Part shown: piece by piece, positions 1 to 9,672 of the stretch
Numbering within the stretch: position 1 is the stretch's first letter
Layout: every line of letters starts with the position of its first letter
Assembly (NCBI RefSeq): GCF_030758415.1
Contig: NZ_CP132334.1
Span: 3,353,278-3,417,277, forward strand
Direction of reading: 5' to 3'
Origin: Parvularcula sp. IMCC14364
Lineage (GTDB): Bacteria > Pseudomonadota > Alphaproteobacteria > Caulobacterales > Parvularculaceae
Length of the DNA: 64,000 nt
Translations under genes and position numbers: made by a program
The notes under the pieces: model-generated
Databases searched by the model: none
What the model was told of the DNA's origin: nothing
The model's input: only the letters and a program-made list of their open reading frames with translations

Positions 1-1243
1 CGAGCGACTTGCCGATGGCGGTCAGATTGTTGCCCATCAGCCGCATTGAGCCGTAGAGTTCTTGCGCAAGACCGGCAACCTTGTGCGCATTCTGCGAGGC
101 TTTTTCCTGTCGCCAGCCATATGCTATGGATTTGAGAATGGCGATGAGCGTGGTTGGTGTTGCCATCAAAACGCCTTTGTCAAAGGCTTCCTGAAACAGC
201 TCCGGGCGTGCCTCCAGCGCCGCGGCGAAAAAGTTTTCGCCTGGAATAAACATGACAACAAAGTCCAGAGAATTAGACTTGCGCAAGGCGCCGGCATAAT
301 CCTTTGAGGCCAGAGACCGGACATGCGCGCGCATCTCTTCGGCATGTTTCAGCAGGAACACCTGCCGTGCAGCGTCATCAGTTTCCCCGGCGGCATCAAG
401 ATAGGCGCTGAGCGAGACTTTTGAATCAACGGCAATGACCCGCTCGCCCGGCAACCTGACAACCATATCCGGCATTTTCAGCTTGTCACCGTCCTGTACT
501 GATTTCTGCTCCGTAAAGTCGCAATAGGCGGAGAGGCCAGTCATTTCGACAACATTGCGAAGTTGCTCTTCCCCCCAGCGCCCGCGTGTTCGCGAGCCGG
601 ACTTGAGGGCGGTTGCCAGTTTTGCCGCTTCTGTCTGCACATTAGAGGCCGATTTCGCCAACACTTCAATCTGCCCACTGAGTTCGCCTTGCGCTTTCTT
701 CTGGTTGTCGCGCATTTCCCGCAAGCCAGCTTCATAGCGTCCCAGCGTTTCGCGCATCGGCTTGATCAGCTCATCCACAGCTTTCTGCCGGTTTTCGAAG
801 CTGTTTTGCGCAGCAGCATTGTGCTTCTCAAAAGTCTCGTTGGCCCGCTCAAGGAATGCCTCATGGGCTGAGCCGAGCAGTCGGGAGGCGATTGCCTGGA
901 AATCATTCTCGAAACGACGGGTCATTTCATTCAGGTGGCGCTCGCGTTCCTGCAACTGGGTTGTCAGTTCGACCTGTTTTTTTTCAAGATCTGCTGTCCG
1001 GCCGCGTTCAAAATTGAGCGCGTCCTGCGTTGCATCAAACTCTTCCAGCCGAGAGCTGAGGCGGGCCTGTTCGAGTGCAGCCCTCTGATGATCGCTGTTC
1101 AGCCTGTTGAGGCGGTTACGCATCATGAAGAACGCGGCACAAAGCGCAATGGCAAGGGCCCAGCCAAGCAGGGCCCAGCCAAGGGGCATGGTGCTGCCAT
1201 CTTGAAGGGAGGTTACGGTTGTTTCCAGAATGTTCTTTTTCAT
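1..1243 (-). CDS. rmuC: DNA recombination protein RmuC (C-terminus beyond window)
   Basis: About 414 residues are visible from ATG 1243 and the gene runs off the left edge. The N-terminus has one hydrophobic anchor (about residues 21-41), followed by a long charged coiled-coil stretch to about residue 200, then the RmuC nuclease-like domain with motifs such as RGRWGEEQL, MPDMVVRLPG and VDSKVSLSAY. RmuC proteins are membrane-anchored and limit DNA inversions and rearrangements; biochemistry is poorly defined. The start is set by an ATG opening the anchor. No operon partner is visible; the next gene on the same strand ends 42 bases upstream. Family identification is firm, function is from the family. 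Confidence 0.9.
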   Translation of the reverse strand, partial: MKKNILETTVTSLQDGSTMPLGWALLGWALAIALCAAFFMMRNRLNRLNSDHQRAALEQARLSSRLEEFDATQDALNFERGRTADLEKKQVELTTQLQERERHLNEMTRRFENDFQAIASRLLGSAHEAFLERANETFEKHNAAAQNSFENRQKAVDELIKPMRETLGRYEAGLREMRDNQKKAQGELSGQIEVLAKSASNVQTEAAKLATALKSGSRTRGRWGEEQLRNVVEMTGLSAYCDFTEQKSVQDGDKLKMPDMVVRLPGERVIAVDSKVSLSAYLDAAGETDDAARQVFLLKHAEEMRAHVRSLASKDYAGALRKSNSLDFVVMFIPGENFFAAALEARPELFQEAFDKGVLMATPTTLIAILKSIAYGWRQEKASQNAHKVAGLAQELYGSMRLMGNNLTAIGKSL

Positions 1244-1285
1244 TCTGAAGACCTAAGCCGATTCGCCCCGCGTCCTGCTGCGTGA

Positions 1286-2365
1286 TTAACGCAGATAGGC
1301 GGGTACGCTGACGCCCTCGGAAACGGCAACCCCGGTATGACTGAGCACAGGGCTGTCATTCTCAGTCTTTGCTTCAACCGTATCTTCAGCCATCTCTGCG
1401 GGCAGGACCATATTGGCAAAATAAAGTGGGCGTGCCTTGGTCTCGTTGAAAATACGGCCGAGATATTCGCCCATGACCCCCAATACCGCGAGTTGCACGC
1501 CGCCAAGGAACAGCATGACCGTAATCAATGTGGGAAAGCCGGCGACCGGATCACCAACCAGTAGCGCTTTGGCCATGTAATAAATGCCTGCAACGATCGC
1601 CAAGGCAGCGGTGGCAAAGCCGAGATAGGACGAGAATTTGAGCGGGGCGATGGTGAAGGATGTCAGTCCCTCAATCGACAGGTTCCATAGCTTCCAGTAA
1701 TTCCATTTGGTGGAACCGGCAGCGCGCGGGTCGCGGTCATAAATGACGGCCTTGGACGGAAAACCGACCCAGGCAAAGACGCCTTTCATGAAGCGATGGC
1801 GCTCGCGCATTACGCAAACAGCATCGACAACCTTGCGGCTCATCAGGCGAAAGTCGCCAGTATTTTCCGGCAAGGCAACGGAGCCTATATTCCGCATTAC
1901 GCGATAAAAGGCAGCAGCCGTCTTTTTCTTGAGCCAGCTTTCGCCGAGGCGCTGCGCGCGCTGGGCGTACACAACTTCATAGCCTTCGCGCCATCCCTCG
2001 ATCAGGTCACCGATCAGCTCGGGCGGGTCCTGCAGGTCGGCATCAATCACAACGACGGCATCTCCCCTTGCTGCATCGAGACCTGCTGTCAGGGCGATTT
2101 CCTTGCCGAAATTACGGCTGAGATCGACGATGGTCGTGTTCGGGTGCCGCGCCCGAATCTGCTGCATGAGAGACAGGGTTGTGTCCCGACTGCCGTCATT
2201 GACGAAGACCACTTCAAAGGTCTGGCCGATGTCCGCCATTGCCTTGCGCACCCGACGATGAAACAGGGCCAGCACTTCTTCTTCATTATAGGCCGGGCAA
2301 ACAATCGACAGCAGGCTTGGTTGTTCTGCCGTGCGGGGGGTGAGGGACGTTTGTGGAATATTCAT
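1286..2365 (-). CDS. Family 2 glycosyltransferase, GtrB/ArnC/DPM1-like
   Basis: A 359-residue protein with an N-terminal GT-A domain (SIVCPAYNEEE near the start, then VVVIDADLQDPPELI as the nucleotide-sugar/metal DxD-type motif) and two C-terminal membrane helices (about residues 235-320). This is the layout of enzymes that load a sugar onto a polyprenyl phosphate at the inner membrane. A TTG 36 bases upstream keeps the frame open, but ATG 2365 starts the conserved protein and is preferred. It is divergent from the GT87 pair that follows, which would use lipid-linked sugar donors of this kind. The sugar cannot be read from sequence. Confidence 0.85.
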   Translation of the reverse strand: MNIPQTSLTPRTAEQPSLLSIVCPAYNEEEVLALFHRRVRKAMADIGQTFEVVFVNDGSRDTTLSLMQQIRARHPNTTIVDLSRNFGKEIALTAGLDAARGDAVVVIDADLQDPPELIGDLIEGWREGYEVVYAQRAQRLGESWLKKKTAAAFYRVMRNIGSVALPENTGDFRLMSRKVVDAVCVMRERHRFMKGVFAWVGFPSKAVIYDRDPRAAGSTKWNYWKLWNLSIEGLTSFTIAPLKFSSYLGFATAALAIVAGIYYMAKALLVGDPVAGFPTLITVMLFLGGVQLAVLGVMGEYLGRIFNETKARPLYFANMVLPAEMAEDTVEAKTENDSPVLSHTGVAVSEGVSVPAYLR

Positions 2366-2453
2366 GATACTTACCAGCTTGTTAATCCGTACAGGTGGCA
2401 AATTTTTATTGCCATAAGTGTTTGTTCACCATGCTGGCGTAAAAACACTAAAG

Positions 2454-3689
2454 ATGTATTCACGGCTGAAAAATATCCCCGCTATCAACGGCACGCTGGT
2501 CCTGACGCCGGACCGGGTGCTGATTACCTGCGTTATACTCGTTTTGATGAGTTATGGCGTTTACGCCCATGCCATCTTCACGGCACAGGACATGAACCTG
2601 CAGGCGGGTCCCCCCGTTGGCGGTGACTTCGTGGCATTCTGGGCGGCGGCGCGGGCGGTGTTGGACGGGCTTGCAGCGGATATTTATCAGATGCAGGTTT
2701 TTGAGGCCTATCTTCTTGATAATGCGATGCCGCGCGAGCGCTTCGGGCTGACCTGGCAATATCCGCCTACCTATTACTTTTTTATCATGCCCCTGGCGGT
2801 ACTGCCGTTTTTCCCCGGTTATGTCATCTGGTCTGGCGGCACCATGCTGCTGTTTATCTTTGTACTGTCACGCGTTACCCGCCTGAAATGGGCTGGGCTG
2901 TTGATCTTGTTTGCGGCGCCAGTGATGTTTAATGCGGTCATTACCGGGCAGAACGGTTTTCTCACCGCATCGCTGCTGGTGCTGGCGGCGGCCTGCCCTG
3001 ACAAACGCCCCGTTCTGGCGGGATTGGCGGCAGGTTTGTTGACCTTCAAGCCTCAGCTTGGCGTTCTGCTGCCGATTGCTTTTATTGCTGCTGGTTGCTG
3101 GCGCGCCTTTTTCACTGCGGCTGGTACAGCGATCGCCCTGGCGTGCGCGAGTGTGCTCGTCTTCGGATTGGATGCATGGGCGGCGTTTTTCGAGAGCATT
3201 ATCAATGTCGGGGGCGGGGTGAAGGATGCGGTTTATCCGATCCATAAAATGCCTACCGTGTTTGCTGCCCTGCATAAATCCGGCCTGCCCAGTGATGTTG
3301 CCATGGCTGCACAGGTGCTGGCCGCGCTTGCAACGATGGCCCTTGTGGGTCTTGTCTGGCGCAGGATAAAAGCGCCAGACCTGCGGGCGGCTGTGTTGTG
3401 TAGTGCAGTCTTTTTGTGCTCTCCGTATGCCTATTATTATGAAATGACGGTGCTTGTCCTGCCGGTGATCGTGATCGTCAAGCGTGCGCTTGAAGATGGC
3501 TGGTTGCCGGGGGAAGAAATCGGTATTGCTCTTGTCTGGATGGCGCCGCTGTTTCTGCCGGGCCTTTCAAAATATATCGGGGCGCAGGCCGGGCTCGCCC
3601 TTGTGTTGGGATTGCTCTGGCTGGCATTGCGCCGGGCACATGTTGCAGAAGGGTTCTGGCCTGTGCGCTCTGCGCGGGTGGCTGCCTGA
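2454..3689 (+). CDS. DUF2029 / GT87 polyprenol-phosphate sugar transferase-like membrane protein (copy 1)
   Basis: About 411 residues, polytopic, with features of the DUF2029/GT87 family: an acidic GGDFVAFWAA motif in the first periplasmic loop, LTWQYPPTYYF, and LTFKPQLGVLLP. Family members transfer sugars from polyprenyl-phosphate donors on the periplasmic face (known for mycobacterial mannosyltransferases). A GTG at 2418 is an alternative start; ATG 2454 is preferred because it opens directly into the hydrophobic protein. Three bases separate its stop from the paralogous gene downstream, so the two are one transcription unit. Acceptor unknown. Confidence 0.8.
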   Translation: MYSRLKNIPAINGTLVLTPDRVLITCVILVLMSYGVYAHAIFTAQDMNLQAGPPVGGDFVAFWAAARAVLDGLAADIYQMQVFEAYLLDNAMPRERFGLTWQYPPTYYFFIMPLAVLPFFPGYVIWSGGTMLLFIFVLSRVTRLKWAGLLILFAAPVMFNAVITGQNGFLTASLLVLAAACPDKRPVLAGLAAGLLTFKPQLGVLLPIAFIAAGCWRAFFTAAGTAIALACASVLVFGLDAWAAFFESIINVGGGVKDAVYPIHKMPTVFAALHKSGLPSDVAMAAQVLAALATMALVGLVWRRIKAPDLRAAVLCSAVFLCSPYAYYYEMTVLVLPVIVIVKRALEDGWLPGEEIGIALVWMAPLFLPGLSKYIGAQAGLALVLGLLWLALRRAHVAEGFWPVRSARVAA

Positions 3690-3692
3690 ACG

Positions 3693-4898
3693 ATGCTGTC
3701 ACATCTGCTCGAAAAAGACCGCGTACTGCGCATCAATGTGATGACAGCGGCTGTCTTTTATGGCGGCATTCTATTTTCGGTGCTCCTCAGTACAGATTTT
3801 ACAAATATCATGGGGCAGCATCTGGGGGGCGATTTCATGGCCTTTTATGGTGCGTCGCAGGCGGTGCTGGCTGGTGAGGCATTGCAGGCGTATGATGTTG
3901 CCTGGTTTGAAGCGCAATTACAGGGGGTCGGACCAGCGATTGAGTTTTATGGCCTGACCTGGCAGTACCCCCCATCATATTTCCTGTTTATCGCGCCGCT
4001 CGCACTGTTACCGTACAAACTTTCCTATCTTCTGTGGCTGCTGGCGGGGTTTGTGTTCATGGCGGGTTGTCTGCGCCTGTTGCCCATCGGACGGTATGGT
4101 TTGTTGCTGGCGATCGCCTCTCCCATGCTGTTGACGGCAGCCGTGCAAGGGCAGAACAGTTTTTTCATTGGCGGCCTGTTCATTCTAGCAGCAAGTCAGG
4201 CAAAAACCCGGCCCCTGCTGGCGGGTGTGGCCGCGGCGCTTTTGACCATCAAGCCGCAGCTTGGCGTGCTGATTCCAATCGCTTACCTGGCTGCAGGATG
4301 CTGGCGTGCGTTCTTTGTGGCAGCCGTCCTGTCTGTGCTGCTCGCCATGGTCAGTACATTTCTGTTTGGGGTGTCCGGCTGGCTGGCCTTCATCGAAAGC
4401 CTTGGCCGCGTTACCGGAGACCTGGCGGCAGGTGGGCATTTATATCCCTATGCCCGGATGCTCTCCCCCTATTCGGCCTTTGGCCTTGCGGGTGTGCCGC
4501 ATGATCTTGCGATGTTATTGCATTGGTGTTTTGCCGCCGGGCTTGTGGCACTTGTGGCTGTTGTCTGGCGGCGCAGTGATGACATGCTGTTGCGCGGCGG
4601 ACTTCTCGTTTGTGCCGGACTTCTCGTTCCTCCCTATGCCTATTATTATGAAATGACAGCAATGCTCCTGCCCTTTGCCGCCCTGTTGCTGGCCGTGCAG
4701 GCAGATGGCTGGCGCATGGGGGAGAAAGCCTTTTTCCTCCTGACGTGGCCATGTCTGCTGCTGCTGCCGACGATACAGCCCTTGCTGCCCGTGCAGATCG
4801 GGTTTGTCGCTGTCCTGTGCACATTGTTTCTGATCTTGCTGCGCATTGAAGAAATAAATCTATCAATTCCTTTACGAAGCGCCGATCTAAGGGCTTAG
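3693..4898 (+). CDS. DUF2029 / GT87 sugar transferase-like membrane protein (copy 2)
   Basis: A 401-residue paralogue of the preceding gene with the same landmarks in the same order: GGDFMAFYGAS, LTWQYPPSYF, QGQNSFFIGG, LTIKPQLGVLIP and PYAYYYEMTA. The two proteins look like a tandem duplication that has diverged. The ATG at 3693 starts 3 bases after the upstream stop, so translation is probably coupled. Likely an inner-membrane enzyme using polyprenyl-phosphate-linked sugar for glycan or glycolipid modification. The shared acidic residue after GGD is the expected catalytic base in this GT-C family. Confidence 0.8.
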   Translation: MLSHLLEKDRVLRINVMTAAVFYGGILFSVLLSTDFTNIMGQHLGGDFMAFYGASQAVLAGEALQAYDVAWFEAQLQGVGPAIEFYGLTWQYPPSYFLFIAPLALLPYKLSYLLWLLAGFVFMAGCLRLLPIGRYGLLLAIASPMLLTAAVQGQNSFFIGGLFILAASQAKTRPLLAGVAAALLTIKPQLGVLIPIAYLAAGCWRAFFVAAVLSVLLAMVSTFLFGVSGWLAFIESLGRVTGDLAAGGHLYPYARMLSPYSAFGLAGVPHDLAMLLHWCFAAGLVALVAVVWRRSDDMLLRGGLLVCAGLLVPPYAYYYEMTAMLLPFAALLLAVQADGWRMGEKAFFLLTWPCLLLLPTIQPLLPVQIGFVAVLCTLFLILLRIEEINLSIPLRSADLRA

Positions 4899-4956
4899 TT
4901 GAAAGCACCCGCATCAGCAGGTTATTCTCCTGAATGTTCAGGAAGGTAGGTGCCTT

Positions 4957-5409
4957 ATGATGCTTAAATATCCCCCTGTGTTGCAGGTTTTTGTGTCCGG
5001 TCTGGTGGCCTGGGGCGCTGCACGGTTATTGCCCGCGCTTGATATCGCCATTCCGTTGAGTCGAGAGATCTCAGTGACTTTGTATATTGCGGGCTGTGCC
5101 ATTCTTGCCATGTCTGTGGGGTTGTTTGCGCTTGCTAAAACGACGGTGAATCCGGTTGAGCCCAACAAGGCCACAACATTGGTGACCACTGGCCTTTACC
5201 GCGTATCACGCAATCCAATGTATCTCGCCATGCTGCTGATTGTCACTGGTTGGAGCATCATGCAGAACAATCTGGCGGCCTTTTTCAGTGTTGTTTTGTT
5301 CATCACTACCATGACCTTTTTCCAGATCAGGCCTGAGGAAAAGGCTATGCAGGACTTGTTTGGTGAGGACTACAAGTCCTACCGCCAGCGGGTTAGGCGC
5401 TGGCTTTAG
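4957..5409 (+). CDS. Isoprenylcysteine carboxyl methyltransferase-like membrane protein
   Basis: 150 residues with four to five hydrophobic segments and the C-terminal signature of the ICMT/PEMT methyltransferase family: GLYRVSRNPMYLAMLL followed by RPEEKAMQDLFGEDYKSY near the end. These segments form the SAM-binding half of the family. Bacterial members are inner-membrane proteins whose substrates are mostly unknown. An AGGAAGG stretch lies about 15 bases before the ATG. It is 58 bases downstream of the GT87 pair and may be read from the same transcript. Confidence 0.8.
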   Translation: MMLKYPPVLQVFVSGLVAWGAARLLPALDIAIPLSREISVTLYIAGCAILAMSVGLFALAKTTVNPVEPNKATTLVTTGLYRVSRNPMYLAMLLIVTGWSIMQNNLAAFFSVVLFITTMTFFQIRPEEKAMQDLFGEDYKSYRQRVRRWL

Positions 5410-5424
5410 GGATGCTTTCCTGCC

Positions 5425-6654
5425 CTATGCCGTCACGATGAATGTGCAGTTCGCGGTGGCGGCGCCGCCGACATTATAGGTTGCCATGGTGCGCGCGCCC
5501 TCAATTTGCATGTCGCCAGCTTGCCCCGTCACCTGTTTGGCGCAGTCGAGCACCATGCGCACCCCGGTGGCCCCGACCGGGTGACCAAGGCCAATGAGAC
5601 CGCCCGAGGCGTTCATGGGCAGGCGGCCTGACTTTTCGGTCACGCCGTTTTCAATGGCTTTCCAGGCTTCACCCGGCGCGGTAATGCCAAAATGTTCGAT
5701 AGCGGAATATTCCGTGATGGTGAAGCAGTCATGGGTCTCAATACCGTCGAGATCATCCGGCCCGGCAAGGCCGGCTCTGGCATAGGCGTCGGTGATGGCG
5801 CGCCGGGTCCACGGGAACATGTAATCTGTCTGTCCGCGGGTGCTGCCGAGTTTTTCGTCCAACAGCATCGGGGATGTGCAATGCCCCCAGCCAGAAATGC
5901 GCGGCAGGCTGTCGAGCGAAATACCTTTTTGATCTGCATACGCCTTGGCGCGCTCTGGTGTGGCGAGGATCAGGCAGGCGGCCCCGTCTGTCACCTGCGC
6001 GCAGTCTTGACGGCGCATCCACCCTTCGATGACCGGGTTGGCTTCATCGCTGTCAGTGAAACTTTCTTCCGTGAAGGTCCATTCCCGGGTTTGTGCGTTG
6101 GGGTTTGCCTTGGCGTTGTGGAAGTTCTTTTTTGCCAGTGCCGAGAGGTGCTCGCGCTTCAGGCCGTATCGCTGGTCATATTCCTCGGCGATATCCGAGA
6201 ACATGGAGGGCCAGACATAGGTGCGCCCTTGCGTTTCACGCCCGGCCCAGGCCGCTGTGCCCAGATGGTCCGCAGCGATCTGCCCCGGTACATTGCGCAT
6301 CAGTTCAACGCCGATGACACAGGCAAGTTCGTACCGCCCCGCTTCCAGATCTGCCATGGCGGCCATGATTGCGAGAGAGCCGGAGGCACAGGCGCCCTCA
6401 TGGCGTGAAGTGGGCAGACCAGCCAGATCAGGGTGGATATGCCCGAAAAAGCCGCCCAGCAGGCCCTGATCAGCAAAGCGCTCGGCCACGAAATTACCCA
6501 CATGGCCAACCTCTATCTCTGACGGGTCAATGTCTGAGGCGGCCAGCGCTTGTGTCACAGCGCCGGAGAACAGATCAAAAAGGCTGCGCTCCTCGCGATG
6601 CCAATTTCGCGCAAAGTCAGATTGGGCACCGCCCAGAATATAGGTGTCAGCCAT
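5425..6654 (-). CDS. Thiolase-family acetyl-CoA acetyltransferase (SCP2-thiolase type)
   Basis: 409 residues. The nucleophilic cysteine is Cys89 in HEGACASGS, and the C-terminal GGLIGLGHPVGATG motif supplies the second catalytic region. The spacing and sequence resemble the SCP2-thiolase/lipid-transfer subgroup rather than classical PhaA or FadA, so the in vivo substrate may be a branched or complex acyl-CoA. GGGAGTGACCA lies directly before the ATG. The gene is divergent from the carotenoid oxygenase; no other beta-oxidation gene is next to it, which leaves its pathway open. Confidence 0.88.
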   Translation of the reverse strand: MADTYILGGAQSDFARNWHREERSLFDLFSGAVTQALAASDIDPSEIEVGHVGNFVAERFADQGLLGGFFGHIHPDLAGLPTSRHEGACASGSLAIMAAMADLEAGRYELACVIGVELMRNVPGQIAADHLGTAAWAGRETQGRTYVWPSMFSDIAEEYDQRYGLKREHLSALAKKNFHNAKANPNAQTREWTFTEESFTDSDEANPVIEGWMRRQDCAQVTDGAACLILATPERAKAYADQKGISLDSLPRISGWGHCTSPMLLDEKLGSTRGQTDYMFPWTRRAITDAYARAGLAGPDDLDGIETHDCFTITEYSAIEHFGITAPGEAWKAIENGVTEKSGRLPMNASGGLIGLGHPVGATGVRMVLDCAKQVTGQAGDMQIEGARTMATYNVGGAATANCTFIVTA

Positions 6655-6809
6655 TGGTCACTCCCTTGATTATGGGCAGTTTACGGTGTTGGGCCGGTAT
6701 GCGTAAAGGGACGAGCGCAGCGGCAAAACTGCATAGGCAGATTGATACCCTGGCGAAATTGGCGCACTCTGCCACGCAGGGAACGCCGAGAGAAATTCAG
6801 GGAAAAACC

Positions 6810-8279
6810 ATGCCAGCGACTGTTGTTTCAGAGATCAAGCCGACATTATCCGAGAATGACCATCCGTATATGAATGGTGTCTGGACGCCGAATTATATCG
6901 AGTATGATGCCACGGATATGGAAGTGATCGGGGAAATTCCCACGGACATGAACGGGGTTTATATCCGCAACACAGAGAACCCGGTGCATGATCCCATTGG
7001 TATGTATCACCCGTTTGATGGCGATGGCATGTTGCACATGATGCATTTTGCCAATGGCAAGGCGACATATCGCAACAGGTTTGTATGCACACGTGGATTT
7101 GAGGCAGAGGCAGAGGCGGGCGGTCCGTTATGGGTTGGACTGGCCGGTAATCCGGCGAAGTCGAAGCGTCCGGGCTGGGGCGCGCATGAGCGGCTGAAAG
7201 ATTCATCTTCAACGGATGTTGTTGTTCACGCCGGACAGGTTTTGAGTACATTCTATCAGTGTGGAGAGGGGTATCGCCTTGATCCGGTAACGCTGGACCA
7301 GCTTGGTATAGAAAGCTGGACGCCGATTGATGGCATCTCGGCACATCCCAAAGTGGATGAGGCCACGGGGGAGCTGCTTTTCTTCAACTACTCGAAGCAT
7401 CATCCGTATATGCATTATGGTGTGGTCGGGCCGGACAACGAGTTGAAGCATTATATCCCCGTGGAGCTTCCTGGCCCTCGACTGCCCCATGACATGGCGT
7501 TTTCAAGGAACTATTCCATCCTCAATGATCTGCCGGTGTTCTGGCCGGAGGCCCTGCTGGAAAAAGATATTCACGCCTCGATCTATCATCCGGACATGCC
7601 TGCGCGTTTTGCGATCGTGCCGCGTTATGGCCAGCCCGATGAAATCAAATGGTTCGAGGCCGCCTCGACATATGTGCTGCACTGGATGAACGCCTATGAA
7701 GAGGGCGATGAAGTGATCCTGGATGGTTATTTCCAGAATGATCCAACACCGCCGGAAGTGAAAGACGGTCCGGAGAAATACAGGAAACTACGCGCCTATG
7801 TGGACCTGCATTCGCTCAAGCCGGAGCTTCATCGCTGGCGCTTTAATCTGAAAACCGGTGAGACCCGGGAGGAAACACTGTATAATGATGAAATTGTCGA
7901 GTTCGGTGTGATCAACCAGAAAGTGGCAGGTGAAAAACACCGCTATATTTACAGTGTCACGTCCCGGCCCGGCTGGTTTCTGTTCACAGGTGTCCTCAAG
8001 CATGATCTGGAACAGGGCGTGACCATCCGCTATGATTTCGGTGAGGAGCGATATGGTTCCGAGGCACCGTTTGTGCCACGCGACGGGGCGAGCGATGAGG
8101 ATGACGGCTATCTGGTCAGCTTCATCACTGACATGAAGGAAAACCGCTCTGAATGTGTTATTCTTGACGCAAAAGATATTGAGGCAGGCCCGGTCGCGCG
8201 CATCATGCTGCCGCACCGCATTTGCAGCGGCACCCATGCGACATGGGCCTCAAGCGATGATATCAGAGCTGCCAGGTGA
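6810..8279 (+). CDS. Carotenoid cleavage oxygenase (RPE65/lignostilbene dioxygenase family)
   Basis: 489 residues from ATG 6810, preceded by CAGGGAAAAACC. The four histidines that hold the catalytic Fe(II) in this family are all recognisable: His179 (ISAHPKVDEATGE), His227 (LPHDMAFSRNY), His291 (VLHWMNAYEEGD) and His476 (CSGTHATW). GDGMLHMMHF near residue 72 is another family landmark. Such enzymes cleave a C=C bond of a carotenoid, apocarotenoid or stilbene. Retinal formation would fit the rhodopsin at 39208, but that island carries its own unrelated Blh enzyme, so a lignostilbene-type or apocarotenoid substrate is equally possible. The frame is open further upstream but overlaps the divergent thiolase, so the internal ATG is chosen. 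Confidence 0.88.
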   Translation: MPATVVSEIKPTLSENDHPYMNGVWTPNYIEYDATDMEVIGEIPTDMNGVYIRNTENPVHDPIGMYHPFDGDGMLHMMHFANGKATYRNRFVCTRGFEAEAEAGGPLWVGLAGNPAKSKRPGWGAHERLKDSSSTDVVVHAGQVLSTFYQCGEGYRLDPVTLDQLGIESWTPIDGISAHPKVDEATGELLFFNYSKHHPYMHYGVVGPDNELKHYIPVELPGPRLPHDMAFSRNYSILNDLPVFWPEALLEKDIHASIYHPDMPARFAIVPRYGQPDEIKWFEAASTYVLHWMNAYEEGDEVILDGYFQNDPTPPEVKDGPEKYRKLRAYVDLHSLKPELHRWRFNLKTGETREETLYNDEIVEFGVINQKVAGEKHRYIYSVTSRPGWFLFTGVLKHDLEQGVTIRYDFGEERYGSEAPFVPRDGASDEDDGYLVSFITDMKENRSECVILDAKDIEAGPVARIMLPHRICSGTHATWASSDDIRAAR

Positions 8280-8365
8280 GGTGGCAGGATATGGCGTGCC
8301 CTTGACCGGATCGGGTTTTTGCGATCCTGTAATGGCCAATACAGCGCTATTTGGGGTGGAAATTC

Positions 8366-8914
8366 ATGGTCAAGCTGCTTTCTTTTATCTGGGTCGCTCT
8401 TACGGTCGTTATCAATGCTTTTGCTCTAGCAGGGTTGTTGAGCAGTTTCGGCATTGCAGCGCCTGACTGGCAGGGCCTTCTGGGCACGCTGAATGGTCTT
8501 TACACGGGCCTCGCCTCACCAATTTACAATGCGGCGACGGATATGGTCACCAGCCGGTTTGATTTCACCTTCCCGGCCTGGTCTGTTCATGCGCTGCTCG
8601 CGTATGCGGCGACCGCTTCGGCCGTTGCGGCAAGTGGCATGGGCATTGCCCGGCGTGAGGATCTGGTCGAGGGCGTCAAGGCGTCCGGCTTTTCCTTCGC
8701 CTGGCCTGTCGGCATTGTTTTCCTGATCTGGAAGGCGATCCGCTTCCGTCTAGTCAGCAAGTTTGCCCGCGATCATGGGTTGATCGTTCTTCTGTATTTC
8801 GCCTCTGTTGCAGGCGTTTATTTCGGGACAGCGCATCTGAATGGCGACTTTACCGAAGAAGGCGAAGTCAGTGCGCCGGTTGAGGTTTCGTCCGACGCTG
8901 ACAATCAGTCCTGA
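8366..8914 (+). CDS. Hypothetical multi-pass membrane protein
   Basis: 182 residues from ATG 8366, with GGTGGA 5-10 bases upstream. Hydrophobic segments are visible near residues 5-27, 75-95, 115-130 and 140-160. A C-terminal acidic tail ends the protein. I do not recognise a family. It lies between the carotenoid oxygenase and the nitroreductase with 11 bases to the latter, so the last two are probably co-transcribed. Codon use is like its neighbours. Confidence 0.65.
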   Translation: MVKLLSFIWVALTVVINAFALAGLLSSFGIAAPDWQGLLGTLNGLYTGLASPIYNAATDMVTSRFDFTFPAWSVHALLAYAATASAVAASGMGIARREDLVEGVKASGFSFAWPVGIVFLIWKAIRFRLVSKFARDHGLIVLLYFASVAGVYFGTAHLNGDFTEEGEVSAPVEVSSDADNQS

Positions 8915-8925
8915 ACAGGTCGCCA

Positions 8926-9597
8926 ATGACAAGTGTCAGCGATGCCATTGCGGCCCGCAAGTCCGTGCGTGCCTTCCTCGACAGGGAAGTGCCGAGCGCG
9001 CTGTTGCAGGAAATACTCTCAACAGCCTCGCGGGCACCCTCTGGCGGCAATCTTCAACCCTGGTTCGTGCATGTGGTCACTGGCGACGCGCTCTCAGACC
9101 TGAAAGCCCATGTGCAGGCGGTGATGGCCACCAGCCCCCTTGGCGAAGGCACTGAATACGACATCTACCCGCAGGATATGAAGGAGCCTTATCGTAGTCG
9201 TCAGCGCAAGGTTGCGGGGGACATGTACGCCCTGCTGGGGATTGAGCGAGGAGACAGTTTCGGGCGTATGGCGCAGATGGCGCGTAATTTCAGCTTTTTC
9301 GATGCACCGGCAGGCCTCTTCTTCACAATCGATCGGGACATGGCGCAAAACCAGTGGGCGCATCTGGGCATGTTCATGCAGTCCTTCGCGCTTGTTGCCG
9401 TCGAAAAGGGTCTTGCCACCTGTATGCAGGAAGCCTGGGCTATCTATTACAAGACGGTGGGCGGTTTTCTCGACCTGCCAGAGACGCAGATGCTCTATTG
9501 CGGCATGGCGCTTGGCTATGAAGATGAAAGCGCTACGGTCAACAGGCTGGAAACAGAGCGGGCAGATATCGCGGAGTTTGCGGTTTTTCACCGCTAA
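8926..9597 (+). CDS. Nitroreductase-family FMN oxidoreductase
   Basis: 223 residues with the N-terminal RKSVRAFLDREVP and APSGGNLQPW motifs that contact FMN, and a C-terminal GYEDESATVNRLETER tail typical of the family. Members reduce nitroaromatics, quinones or enones with NAD(P)H; the physiological substrate is not predictable. Overall length fits the single-domain NfsB-like class. It starts 11 bases after the upstream membrane-protein gene. Confidence 0.88.
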   Translation: MTSVSDAIAARKSVRAFLDREVPSALLQEILSTASRAPSGGNLQPWFVHVVTGDALSDLKAHVQAVMATSPLGEGTEYDIYPQDMKEPYRSRQRKVAGDMYALLGIERGDSFGRMAQMARNFSFFDAPAGLFFTIDRDMAQNQWAHLGMFMQSFALVAVEKGLATCMQEAWAIYYKTVGGFLDLPETQMLYCGMALGYEDESATVNRLETERADIAEFAVFHR

Positions 9598-9672
9598 GAC
9601 AGACGCGGGACGTGCTTTCGCTGGTTGCTCAGGTCTGTTAGGCTGAAACTGTATTTTTTAAGGGGATTGGGA

